Shown here in pieces: positions 1 to 7,373 of a stretch of 46,960 nucleotides of DNA. Source of the DNA: Candidatus Parcubacteria bacterium (GTDB taxonomy: Bacteria; Patescibacteriota; Patescibacteriia; CAIXNZ01); assembly GCA_026395755.1 (NCBI GenBank), contig JAPLYC010000073.1, forward strand, positions 1 through 46,960, read 5' to 3'. The notes beneath the pieces are model-generated. The model was given only the letters and a program-made list of their open reading frames with translations. It had not been told where the DNA came from and did not search any database. The position numbers were made by a program, and so were the translations under genes. How positions within the stretch are numbered: position 1 is the first letter of the stretch; every line of letters starts with the position of its first letter.

Positions 1-64
1 CTTTTCTTTTCCTATATCGGAAAAAAGTTATAGAGCGACATCGACCCTGCTGTTGATTAATCAT
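1..64 (-). CDS. 5' end of an unidentified gene running off the left edge
   Basis: The minus strand has an ATG at 64 preceded by an AAGGAG Shine-Dalgarno sequence, and the frame stays open for 21 codons to the window edge. An extended -10 element lies 58 bases upstream. The visible peptide is short, basic and Gln-rich at its start, which is too little for a family assignment. It could also be a chance open frame; the good ribosome site plus promoter is the only support. Confidence 0.4.
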   Translation of the reverse strand, partial: MINQQQGRCRSITFFRYRKRK

Positions 65-121
65 TTTTGTCTCCTTTCACCGTTTGATTCCATTTTAATG
101 AACGATCAGGTTGTTACCTAT

Positions 122-130
122 AGTATAGCA
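122..130 (-). promoter_or_regulatory. Extended -10 promoter for the left-edge minus-strand gene
   Basis: Read on the minus strand the sequence is TGC followed by TATACT. A TTGACA lies only 9 bases upstream of TATACT, too close to act as its -35, so this would be an extended -10 promoter without a good -35. It would give a leader of about 50 bases before the ATG at 64. Confidence 0.35.
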
Positions 131-177
131 AATTTTTGTCAAATTAAGATGTGGATAAAAGCAGCCTTGGCGCCTCT

Positions 178-206
178 TTGTCAGAACAGAAATATTTTGA
201 TATAAT
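178..206 (+). promoter_or_regulatory. Promoter of the hsp20 operon
   Basis: TTGTCA (178-183) and TATAAT (201-206) are separated by exactly 17 bases, and a TGA directly precedes the -10 (extended -10 form). Transcription would start about 22 bases before the hsp20 ATG. No heat-shock inverted repeat of the CIRCE type was seen here. Confidence 0.6.
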
Positions 207-235
207 ATAATCAGTAAATATAGCTATTTTATACT

Positions 236-715
236 ATGGACGAACAAACGCCCGTGTTTTTTACGAGTTTCGACGAATTAAAGGAAAATTTGGAAAACGG
301 CCATGGCGCTGACCGTTCTCTTTTGAATTTCGAGGGCCAGTCTCTGAAAAATCGGGACCAGGAAAATTGGTTTAATGAGGATTTTGAGGGAGAATTATCA
401 GTTGACGTTTATCAGAGCAGTAATAATATTATTGTTAAATCCACGATTGCCGGAGTCAAGCCCGAAGATCTGGAAATTTATGTCCATAATGATTTGCTGA
501 CCATCAGAGGCAAAAGGGAAAGCGAACGCGAAGAAGACAGCTCTGATTATTTTTTTAAAGAATGCTATTGGGGTGGTTTTTCCCGCTCAATTATTCTGCC
601 GGTGGAAGTGCAGGTCGATAATATCGAAGCGACTTTAAAAAATGGCATTTTAAAAATTGTCCTGCCGATTTCCCAAAAATCAAAATTAATTAATGTCCAG
701 GTAAAACACGATTAA
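236..715 (+). CDS. hsp20: Small heat shock protein, Hsp20/alpha-crystallin family
   Basis: This is an ATP-independent cytoplasmic holdase that keeps unfolding proteins soluble. The 159-residue protein has a variable acidic N-terminal arm (about residues 1-50) and an alpha-crystallin domain (about 53-150). Visible family signatures are the region with VKSTIAGVKPEDLEIYVHND, the LTIRGKR strand, and the late A-x-x-x-N-G-(I/V)-L motif, here ATLKNGILKIVLP. The start at 236 fits the promoter at 178-206, and there is no Shine-Dalgarno sequence. The next gene begins 2 bases after the stop, so the two are probably co-transcribed. Assignment is by visible motifs. Confidence 0.9.
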   Translation: MDEQTPVFFTSFDELKENLENGHGADRSLLNFEGQSLKNRDQENWFNEDFEGELSVDVYQSSNNIIVKSTIAGVKPEDLEIYVHNDLLTIRGKRESEREEDSSDYFFKECYWGGFSRSIILPVEVQVDNIEATLKNGILKIVLPISQKSKLINVQVKHD

Positions 716-717
716 GC

Positions 718-951
718 ATGTCAGGTTCTTACTCCACAATTGATCGTTTCGAAGGCGACAAAGCAGTCTTGATTTTTCCCGACAGAAAGACAATGATCGT
801 TGCTAGGGGCAAATTGCCAGCCGGGGCAAAAGAAGGCGACTTGGTTGAGATAAATTTTTCCGTTAATCAGGCCAAGACCAAAAAGGCAAAAACATTAATC
901 AATAAATTATTAAGTAAGTTATTAAAAAGCCAACGTCATGAAAATACTTGA
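718..951 (+). CDS. DUF3006-like small protein
   Basis: The 77-residue protein matches the pattern of DUF3006 proteins: an N-terminal IDRFEGDKAVLIF segment, a strand of the form M-I-V-A-R, then LPAGAKEGDLVEINF, followed by a Lys-rich tail specific to this protein. The family is a small beta-barrel of unknown function that in other bacteria often sits near cell-surface or metallo-beta-lactamase genes. It lies 2 bases after hsp20, and its last 14 bases overlap the start of the VanW-type gene, so all three look like one operon. No catalytic motif is visible. Confidence 0.65.
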   Translation: MSGSYSTIDRFEGDKAVLIFPDRKTMIVARGKLPAGAKEGDLVEINFSVNQAKTKKAKTLINKLLSKLLKSQRHENT

Positions 952-2777
952 AATTTTAGGCATTCAAAAAAAAGAGGAAAAACCCAAGAAAAGGTTAATG
1001 ATTGAATTAACCGTTTTTTTTATTTTGCTGATAATTATTGTTTTTGTCGCTACGCCGGTGATTGCTTATGAAAGTATTTACAAAAATAAAATTTATTCCG
1101 GGGTTTATATTGACGGCGTAAATGTCGGCGGGCTGATCAAAAGCCAGGCCATTGAAGAAATAAACCGTAATTATGACAGTATCAGGAATAATGGCTTGAA
1201 TTTTATTTTTAATAATCAAAATTATAATCTGCCGATTACCGCGGTTTCACCCACTGATCCTGACTTGGCCTTTGAAATTTTACGCTTTAAAGTGGATGAA
1301 ATGGTGGATACAGCCTATCAATACGGGCGCTCTGGCCGCTGGGATGAGAAATTCGGGCAGCAGCTGGCAGCCTTATTAAACAAAGCTGAGCTTCCGCTGC
1401 AATATGATTTAAATAATGAGGAATTGATAAAGGCTTTGACGGAAAAATTCAGCCAATTTGAAAATCCGGCTCAGGACGCCAGAATTTCCTTTGCTGATAA
1501 TGGCGAAACAAAAATTTTACCTGATAATGACGGTTTTATCATTGATTATGAGCAGGCCTTAACTGATTTGAAAAACAATATTAATTTAATCGCCATTAAT
1601 AGCATCCAGCTGAAAACCAAGCCGGCCATTGCTCAGGTGCGTCAGGCCGAGGCTACCGTTCTTTTACCCAAAGTACAGGAAATTATTGCCTTGGATAAAT
1701 TGGTCTTTAAATATCAGCCATTGGTTGATAAGGAGAAAATTTGGGAAATAGGCAGCGCAGAATACCGCAATTGGCTGGCCTTCAAAAAAGTTGACAATAT
1801 AGTTTCAGTGGAATTCAATGCCGCTTTAATTGCTCCAAAATTTGATGCCATTGGCCAGGAGATCAATGTTCCGCCGCAGGATGCCAAGTTTCAGATGACT
1901 GACGGCAAGGTTACGGAATTTAAACCGGCTCTGCCGGGGCTGGAATTGGATAGAGAAACAAGTTTGACTCAGTTAAATCAGGAATTCATTGCCAATAAGA
2001 ATAAGGAAGTTACTTTGGCGGTCAAAGAATCTGAACCCAATAATAAAACAGAAGATTCATCATTTGAACGGACTGATTATTCCGCCCGGTGAATTTTCAA
2101 CCGTTGACGCTATAGGTGAAGTTAACGCGGCCACCGGATATTTTCAGGAATACGTGATTAAAGGAGACCGAACTATTCCTGAATATGGAGGCGGCCTCTG
2201 TCAGATTGGCACGACTATGTTCCGCGTGGCCCTATACAGCGGTTTGCCGATAACCGAAAGAAGACCGCACTCCTATATCGTAAGTTACTATAATCCTTTG
2301 GGCATGGACGCTACAATTTACGGGCCGCATCCGGATTTAAGATTTAATAATGACACGGGCTATAATATTTTATTACAGATAAAAATAGACGGCACAGAAT
2401 TAACTTTTGAATTTTGGGGCACCAGTGACGGACGCAAAACAGAAATTACCGACCCCGTACTATATAATTGGACAGGTATTCCCGCAGATAAGCTGATTGA
2501 AAATATCAAATTAAAACCGGGTGAAAAGAAAAAAATGGAAACCGGCCGCCGCGGCGCTGATTCCCATTTTTACCGTTATATTACCAAGGCTGACGGCGTC
2601 AAAGCCGAAGAAATTTTCCGCAGTCATTATGTGGCCTGGCCCAATATCTATGAAGTCGGCGTTACTCCCAAACCCGAAGTCCCCGCAACTGACAGTATTT
2701 CTGAACCGAGTACCTCCAATAGCGCAGCTGCCGGTGAAAGCGGTACAACCAATACAAATACCAATAGTACGCAATAG
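938..2777 (+). pseudogene. VanW-family/peptidoglycan-binding surface protein, interrupted by a deletion-frameshift
   Basis: Two frames together encode one protein. The first frame (938-2092) has a short cytoplasmic start, one membrane segment (about residues 20-45) and a long extracellular part of the PG_binding_4 type. The second frame (its open stretch runs to 2777) carries the VanW domain, with NGLIIPPGEFS, EYGGGLCQIGTTMFR and ITERRPHSYIVSYYNP, plus a Thr/Ser-rich tail. The frame changes near 2040-2090. Just before NGLIIPPG, family members normally have about 25-30 residues including a G-S-P-x-N-R-x-x-N-I segment, and this is missing here. That points to a deletion of roughly 80-100 bases that also shifted the frame, or an assembly collapse. 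If real, no intact VanW protein is made. Confidence 0.75.
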
Positions 2778-2790
2778 AATAATAAAAAAT

Positions 2791-2817
2791 TCCTCCGCGA
2801 CTCGGAGGAGTTTTTTT
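2791..2817. terminator. Bidirectional intrinsic terminator
   Basis: The 7-bp stem TCCTCCG/CGGAGGA with a 5-nt loop has a T run on the plus side and an A run on the other side. It serves both the VanW operon and the convergent TrmB-type gene that ends at 2820. Confidence 0.85.
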
Positions 2818-2819
2818 AT

Positions 2820-3596
2820 TTAAGTATTTCTTTCATATTCTTTTGACGCCAGCCACAATCCTTCGAACATGGCGTTGAAGAGGTCGTGTATTTCCGGCGA
2901 TTGAATCAAAATGGCAGATAATTCATCGAGTGAAGAAATAATGGCCACTTTATCATCAAAGATAATCATGACTGATTTGAAATGGCCTTCCATCACCTGG
3001 GGCAGATAGCGGGGATTGCGGTCTTTGATTTCTTCCGGGGTTAAAGAGCGGCGGCCGGGATTGTTTTCCCACAGGGATCGGGCTGTGATTTGTCGATCCT
3101 GGCGGGTTTGGATAAAATAGTCAGCATATTTTTTATCAAATTCAGAAAAGAAATTTTTGTTGGGCGCAATAATATCCCAATGTCTGGATTTACAGTATAA
3201 GGCCTGTTCCACTACCAGCTTAATGCCGGCAATGCCTTCATAATGTAATATATTTGATTGGGTCAATTGCTTGGCATTTTTTGGTTGCAGTAAAGGCAAA
3301 ATTTCATCCAGTTCTTTTTGTTGGTCTTCAAGCACATGGATTTGGCTGACGATTAATCGCTTGATATCTTTGGGATTGGTCATGATGAAGGCCAGGCGAG
3401 TGGCTGTGCCTTTATTGGCGACCAGGCCTTTTTGCATCAGGGTGTTTAAGGCATGATAAATCGTGGTGCGTTTAATGCCGGTTATCTTTTCCAGTTCTTT
3501 GACCCCGATACTCGGAAAATCCAAACCGGCTAAGTAAATAGCGGTTTCCGTGGCTGTCAGGCCAATGTTCTTTAAAATGGTTTTGATTTGTTCCAT
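2820..3596 (-). CDS. TrmB-family transcriptional regulator
   Basis: TrmB regulators bind operator palindromes through an N-terminal winged helix and sense ligands, often sugars, with a C-terminal domain. This 258-residue protein has the winged helix at about residues 5-65 (LTATETAIYLAGLD, then GIKRTTIYHALNTLMQKGLV), a linker helix, and a TrmB effector-type domain starting near residue 125 (IAGIKLVVEQAL). It is divergently transcribed from the amidohydrolase-CoaB-CoaC/aldolase operon, whose promoter carries a perfect palindrome, so it probably controls that operon. Its own promoter places transcription start at or next to the ATG, suggesting a leaderless mRNA. The ligand is unknown. Confidence 0.85.
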   Translation of the reverse strand: MEQIKTILKNIGLTATETAIYLAGLDFPSIGVKELEKITGIKRTTIYHALNTLMQKGLVANKGTATRLAFIMTNPKDIKRLIVSQIHVLEDQQKELDEILPLLQPKNAKQLTQSNILHYEGIAGIKLVVEQALYCKSRHWDIIAPNKNFFSEFDKKYADYFIQTRQDRQITARSLWENNPGRRSLTPEEIKDRNPRYLPQVMEGHFKSVMIIFDDKVAIISSLDELSAILIQSPEIHDLFNAMFEGLWLASKEYERNT

Positions 3597-3602
3597 GATT
3601 TA

Positions 3603-3631
3603 AATTTAGCGCTTTTAAAGTAATTTGTCAA
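3603..3631 (-). promoter_or_regulatory. Promoter of the TrmB-type regulator, probably leaderless
   Basis: On the minus strand TTGACA (3626-3631) and TAAATT (3603-3608) are 17 bases apart. The -10 ends only 6 bases before the ATG at 3596, so the predicted start of transcription falls on the start codon. A 6-bp inverted repeat TAGCAT/ATGCTA lies just upstream. Confidence 0.6.
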
Positions 3632-3753
3632 TAGCATTTTGAAATATAAATATGCTAATTATAGCCATTAATTACCTTTGTCATCCAATGGTTATAAACA
3701 CATATTGTAAGGTAAACGCTATTTTTCTATATTTTATGTATAAAGATTGCACC

Positions 3754-3780
3754 TTGACAAAGCACAGATTAATTCATAAT
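3754..3780 (+). promoter_or_regulatory. Promoter of the amidohydrolase-CoaB-CoaC/aldolase operon
   Basis: A perfect -35 TTGACA (3754-3759) is followed by CATAAT (3775-3780). The 15-base spacing is shorter than the usual 17, which suggests that the promoter is weak or depends on a regulator. The -10 lies inside the palindrome at 3763-3785. Confidence 0.5.
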
Positions 3781-3785
3781 CTGTG
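3763..3785. promoter_or_regulatory. Perfect 9-bp palindrome, likely TrmB operator
   Basis: CACAGATTA and TAATCTGTG form a perfect inverted repeat around a 5-base centre. It starts 3 bases after the -35, covers the spacer and the -10, and ends 37 bases before the ATG. Its location between a divergent TrmB regulator and the operon makes it a likely repressor site. It could instead act as an RNA hairpin near the 5' end of the message. Confidence 0.6.
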
Positions 3786-3822
3786 AAGATAAAACAATTA
3801 CTTACTAACGGAGGAAATTACC

Positions 3823-4698
3823 ATGAGAAAGATTGATTTTCATGCCCATACTTCGGTTCATAAGCTTTGGGGCCTGCATACGCAGACTGCCACGATTTCA
3901 GATTTGGTTAAACTGGCAGCCAAACATGATTTGAAAAAAATTGTGCTTTTGGCGACTTATTTTCCCTTCAAAGGCAGCGGTCTGAAAAATCAGGAATTAC
4001 TGGATCGCATTTCCGGCAATCCGCTTTTCTGCATGTTCGCCAGTCTTGATGTTCAAAATAATTTTGAGCAGGGATTGCAGGAATTGCGGGAACTGGCCAA
4101 GCAGGGAAAAATCTGCGGTATCAAGCTGTATCCCGGTTATCAGGTATTTTCTCCGTCTGATCCCAAGGTTTTTCCGGTTTATCAACTGGCTCGGGAATTT
4201 GCTTTACCGGTTATGTTTCACGGCGGCGAACTGCACCATTGTTGTCAGGAAGAAGATCGGAAACAAGGTCGTTTCCGTTGCGGCCAAGCATGTAAAATTG
4301 ACCAGCTGGGGCATTTGGCTCAACCGGAATCTTTCGTGGGAGCCATAAAAAATTTCCCAACTGTCAATTTTATCATCAGTCATCTGGCAAATCCCTATTT
4401 TGAGGAGCTGCGACAAATCATGTCTTTATATCCCAATGTCTATACTGATATCTCCGGTCAATTTATTTCTGCAACCTCAGAGGCATATCCTGAGTATCAG
4501 CAACTGATTATCTCGGAAATCAGAAAGTTTCTGGAAATGCCGCAAGGAATTTACCGGGTGATGTTCGGCACTGATTTCCCAATTCAATCTCATGAAGATT
4601 CAGTCAGTCTGATTGAATCTCTCAACCTTAGTGCGGATGATGCGGAAAAAATTTATTTTTCCAATGCCGCCAAACTACTCAAACTCACGGAGGACTAG
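3823..4698 (+). CDS. Amidohydrolase (TIM-barrel metal-dependent hydrolase)
   Basis: The 291-residue protein has the layout of amidohydrolase_2-type metalloenzymes. A metal-binding H-x-H sits at residues 7 and 9 (DFHAHTS), followed by IKLYPGY, MFHGGE with a His ligand, FIISHLANP with another His ligand, and FGTDFP with the late catalytic Asp near the C terminus. Such enzymes hydrolyse or decarboxylate small substrates; the substrate cannot be read from sequence. It is the first gene of a three-gene operon and has a strong GGAGG ribosome site, unlike most genes in this window. The stop is 2 bases before the next gene, implying tight co-expression with the CoaB-like protein. Confidence 0.85.
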   Translation: MRKIDFHAHTSVHKLWGLHTQTATISDLVKLAAKHDLKKIVLLATYFPFKGSGLKNQELLDRISGNPLFCMFASLDVQNNFEQGLQELRELAKQGKICGIKLYPGYQVFSPSDPKVFPVYQLAREFALPVMFHGGELHHCCQEEDRKQGRFRCGQACKIDQLGHLAQPESFVGAIKNFPTVNFIISHLANPYFEELRQIMSLYPNVYTDISGQFISATSEAYPEYQQLIISEIRKFLEMPQGIYRVMFGTDFPIQSHEDSVSLIESLNLSADDAEKIYFSNAAKLLKLTED

Positions 4699-4700
4699 TC

Positions 4701-5366
4701 ATGAACAAAAAAGTATTGGTCACGGCCGGCTCGACCATGATCAGGATCGATCAGGTTCGGGTCATTTCCAATATCTTCAAAGGCTCAACTGGCACGCAAA
4801 TCGCCGCTTACTTTCAGAGTCAGGGCGATGAAGTCACTCTGATCACTTCCAACCCCAAACTAGCTTCAGCCCTGCAAGTTTCTAAGGTCGAGACTTACTG
4901 CACCTTTGATGAATTAGCTGATCTTATGGAGTCGGCAATCACCGGCGGCAAATATGATGTCATCATCCATTCAGCTGCTGTCAGTGATTACAAAACCGCC
5001 GGTGTCTTTACCCGGGAAGATAATGATAGGGAACTGGTCAGCCTGGATGCTTCTACCAAAATTTCTTCCGAGCATGAAGAGCTCTTTCTCAAGCTGGTAC
5101 CCACACCCAAACTCATTGACCAGATCCGCCAGCCCTGGGGTTTTCAGGGTTTGCTGGTCAAATTCAAACTGCAGGTCGGTTTGCCTGATGATTGGGCCCT
5201 GATTGATATTGCCAGACGAAGTTTGGATTTTTCCAAAGCTGATCTGATCGTGGCCAATTGCCTCGAATGGGCCAGGGAATATGCCTATTTCATCGATAAA
5301 CACAACAACGTCAAACGAACCAGCCGTGATGATTTAGCGGCTGAACTTTACAGGAGGACCAGATGA
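4701..5366 (+). CDS. coaB: CoaB-like phosphopantothenate-cysteine ligase family protein
   Basis: The 221-residue protein covers a complete CoaB fold. VLVTAGSTMIRIDQVRVISN at the N terminus is the nucleotide-binding loop, HSAAVSDYK (about 90-98) is the conserved core motif, and the later lysine/proline segment and LLVKFKL strand fit the family. CoaB joins 4'-phosphopantothenate and cysteine using CTP or ATP. It is separate from CoaC here, with coaB upstream of the decarboxylase gene and overlapping it by 4 bases (ATGA). The SSG-type glycines after the ISN motif are replaced by FKGSTG. A strong GGAGG lies before the ATG. The role may be CoA synthesis or a related flavoprotein pathway with the neighbouring hydrolase and aldolase. 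Confidence 0.75.
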   Translation: MNKKVLVTAGSTMIRIDQVRVISNIFKGSTGTQIAAYFQSQGDEVTLITSNPKLASALQVSKVETYCTFDELADLMESAITGGKYDVIIHSAAVSDYKTAGVFTREDNDRELVSLDASTKISSEHEELFLKLVPTPKLIDQIRQPWGFQGLLVKFKLQVGLPDDWALIDIARRSLDFSKADLIVANCLEWAREYAYFIDKHNNVKRTSRDDLAAELYRRTR

Positions 5367-7117
5367 AAATTTTGCTTGGTGTCACCGGAAGTGTGGCAGC
5401 AAAACTCACTCCCAAACTGGTAAAGCTCCTGCTCAAGCAGGGGCATGTGGTTCAGGTCGTGGCCACGGAAAAATCTCTCTATTTCTGGAACCAGGATCAG
5501 CTGGAAGTTCCGGTTGTGACTGAAGCTGATGAATGGCCGGGAATTCAGTATGATCAGGATGCTGCCATTACCCATATTGCTTTGCGGGAATGGGCAGATC
5601 TGATGCTGATTGCTCCGCTGACAGCCAACACTCTCGGCAAAATGGCCAATGGTTTGTGTGACAATCTGCTGACCAGCATTGTCCGTGCCTGGGACAGGCA
5701 AAAACCTGTTGTGGTGGCACCGGCCATGAACACCAAGATGTGGGAGCATCCGCTGACTGCTGAACATCTGAATAAATTGGGGGAGTGGTATCCACTTTCC
5801 GTTGTCCAGCCAGTTGCTAAAAAATTGGCCTGCGGTGATTACGGCCTCGGAGCCATGGCTGATTTGGACAGCATTGTTCAGTCAGTTCAGGACGCAGTCA
5901 ATTCACTTAAGCAAAAGAAGCAAGAACCCAAAAGCAACAAAAAAATTACAGTCATCGGCGGACCCATTGCTCAGGCGATTGATCCGGTGCTGAATCTGGT
6001 TCCGACCGGTAAAGGAAAATTGGCACATCAGGTTGCCTCAGAATTTTCCAAACACTTCAACGAGGTGGATCGACTGGGCAATTTTGAAGGCAGTAAAAAA
6101 TGCGACTACGTCGATCTGGAGCAGGAAGTTCTTAATTTGCAAAGTGACGTGGTAATTTTTCTGCCGCATATCGCCAATGTCCTGGTGGAAAAACAAAACG
6201 CCAAGATCCGCGTGGCTGAAGGCTGGACCGGTGAGATTAAAATTACTGGCGCGCCCAAACTGCTCAATCTGGTTAAAAAGTTTCATCCCGAAGTTCTGCT
6301 GGTTCCGTTCAAACTGGCTGAAGCTGACATGGGCAAGGCCGAGATCGTAAAGTGGATGTTGGAATCCCATGCGGCTCTGGCAGTTTATTCCCGCCTGGGA
6401 AATTCTCAGTCCTTCTGGATCATCGATGCCCTGGGTAACGAGATCCCAGTCAGCAAAAATGATTTGCCGGGTGAATTGGTTGCTCAGGTAAAAAAATATC
6501 TGCAGGCTGTCAGGCGCCGCAGCGTCAAAATCGGCGAAGCAGTGCCTGAAGTTCCGCATCTGGAAACCTGGGTAAATTTTTCCCGCAAGATGCAGCCGGC
6601 TTTTTCTCAGCTCATGGAAAGAAATGTGGCCACGGGCCGCTGGCCAGGCAATTTTTCTTTCCGTTGCACCCACGGCTTTCTGTCCGAGCGTTGCGAGCAG
6701 GGCTTTGTCATCACTAAGCGCAATGTAGCTAAAAGCGGATTGCAGCCCGATGACTTTGTTCTGGTCAATTTGGAGCTGGAAGATGATCAATTGTCTTACC
6801 AGGCCAAAGGGGAAGCCAAACCCAGCATTGATGCGCCGATCCACCGTTTGATTTATGAAAAATTAGCCTGGGTCAAAAGCATTGTGCACGGGCATTTGCA
6901 CATTGTTCTTCCCCCAGAGATTGACTTCATGCTAGAACAATGGCCTTGCGGTGCGGAAAACGAAGCTTTGGAGCTTCTGGAAATCGCGCCTCAAGAAACC
7001 GTTCCTTTATGGGTAATCAATATTTCCGGTCACGGTTTTATCGCCCTCATCGGCGCTGAAGATCCGTCTGATTCTCTGGAAGAATTGAGCCGGCTTGATT
7101 ACCGGGTTACCTATTAA
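5363..7117 (+). CDS. Fusion: CoaC-like flavoprotein + degenerate CoaB-like domain + class II aldolase/adducin
   Basis: Three domains are visible in 584 residues. Residues 1-180 are a phosphopantothenoylcysteine decarboxylase (HFCD flavoprotein), with active-site His71 in ITHIALREWAD, PAMN at 120-123 and Cys157 in LACGDYGLG. Residues about 193-390 resemble CoaB but have lost key positions: GGPIAQAIDPVLN replaces the usual GGT-x-x-x-IDPVR-x-ISN, and FLPHIANV replaces the AAAV core. Residues about 395-584 are a class II aldolase/adducin domain with zinc-ligand candidates H509, H511, H513 and H557. The start overlaps coaB by 4 bases and has AGGAGG. The degenerate domain may pair with the stand-alone CoaB protein. 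The aldolase substrate is unknown. A terminator follows directly. Confidence 0.8.
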   Translation: MKILLGVTGSVAAKLTPKLVKLLLKQGHVVQVVATEKSLYFWNQDQLEVPVVTEADEWPGIQYDQDAAITHIALREWADLMLIAPLTANTLGKMANGLCDNLLTSIVRAWDRQKPVVVAPAMNTKMWEHPLTAEHLNKLGEWYPLSVVQPVAKKLACGDYGLGAMADLDSIVQSVQDAVNSLKQKKQEPKSNKKITVIGGPIAQAIDPVLNLVPTGKGKLAHQVASEFSKHFNEVDRLGNFEGSKKCDYVDLEQEVLNLQSDVVIFLPHIANVLVEKQNAKIRVAEGWTGEIKITGAPKLLNLVKKFHPEVLLVPFKLAEADMGKAEIVKWMLESHAALAVYSRLGNSQSFWIIDALGNEIPVSKNDLPGELVAQVKKYLQAVRRRSVKIGEAVPEVPHLETWVNFSRKMQPAFSQLMERNVATGRWPGNFSFRCTHGFLSERCEQGFVITKRNVAKSGLQPDDFVLVNLELEDDQLSYQAKGEAKPSIDAPIHRLIYEKLAWVKSIVHGHLHIVLPPEIDFMLEQWPCGAENEALELLEIAPQETVPLWVINISGHGFIALIGAEDPSDSLEELSRLDYRVTY

Positions 7118-7122
7118 TAACC

Positions 7123-7153
7123 AAGCCGTTCCACTATTTGGGACGGCTTTTTA
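7123..7153 (+). terminator. Intrinsic terminator of the amidohydrolase-CoaB-CoaC/aldolase operon
   Basis: AAGCCGTTCC and GGGACGGCTT form a stem around a 7-nt loop, followed by a T run. It lies a few bases after the stop at 7117. Confidence 0.85.
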
Positions 7154-7160
7154 AATTAAC

Positions 7161-7245
7161 GAAAACGGCTTTTACTGGTTTGACGAAGCCTTGCTTCGTT
7201 AGTCACACAGCAAGGCTGTGTTAAGCCTATCGTAGGCCGTTTTTC
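7161..7245. repeat. Cloverleaf-like palindromic element
   Basis: An outer stem (GAAAACGGC at 7161-7169 with GCCGTTTTTC at 7236-7245) encloses two perfect 7-bp hairpins with 3-nt loops, ACGAAGC-CTT-GCTTCGT (7183-7199) and ACACAGC-AAG-GCTGTGT (7205-7221). A third hairpin, GCCTA-TCG-TAGGC (7225-7237), overlaps the outer stem. It resembles a REP-type or other non-autonomous palindromic unit. No coding content. Confidence 0.6.
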
Positions 7246-7275
7246 GCGGTTTAGGATGGTTATTTTCGCCAACTA

Positions 7276-7304
7276 TTGACAAAAAGTGAAATATATGCTA
7301 TTAT
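7276..7304 (+). promoter_or_regulatory. Strong promoter of the acidic orphan gene
   Basis: Perfect TTGACA (7276-7281), 17-base spacer and TATTAT (7299-7304), with an extended -10 TGC. Transcription would start near 7311, leaving a leader of about 63 bases before the ATG at 7374. Confidence 0.8.
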
Positions 7305-7373
7305 TAAATGATGTGATTTTTATGGTTTATAAATGCAGAATGTTCTGTCTCATCACTACCAAGGAGGAATAAT

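Noticed and set aside
6038-6844. Minus-strand open frame of 268 codons inside the CoaC/aldolase fusion gene
   Set aside because: It lies wholly within a gene with conserved domain motifs and has no start signals.
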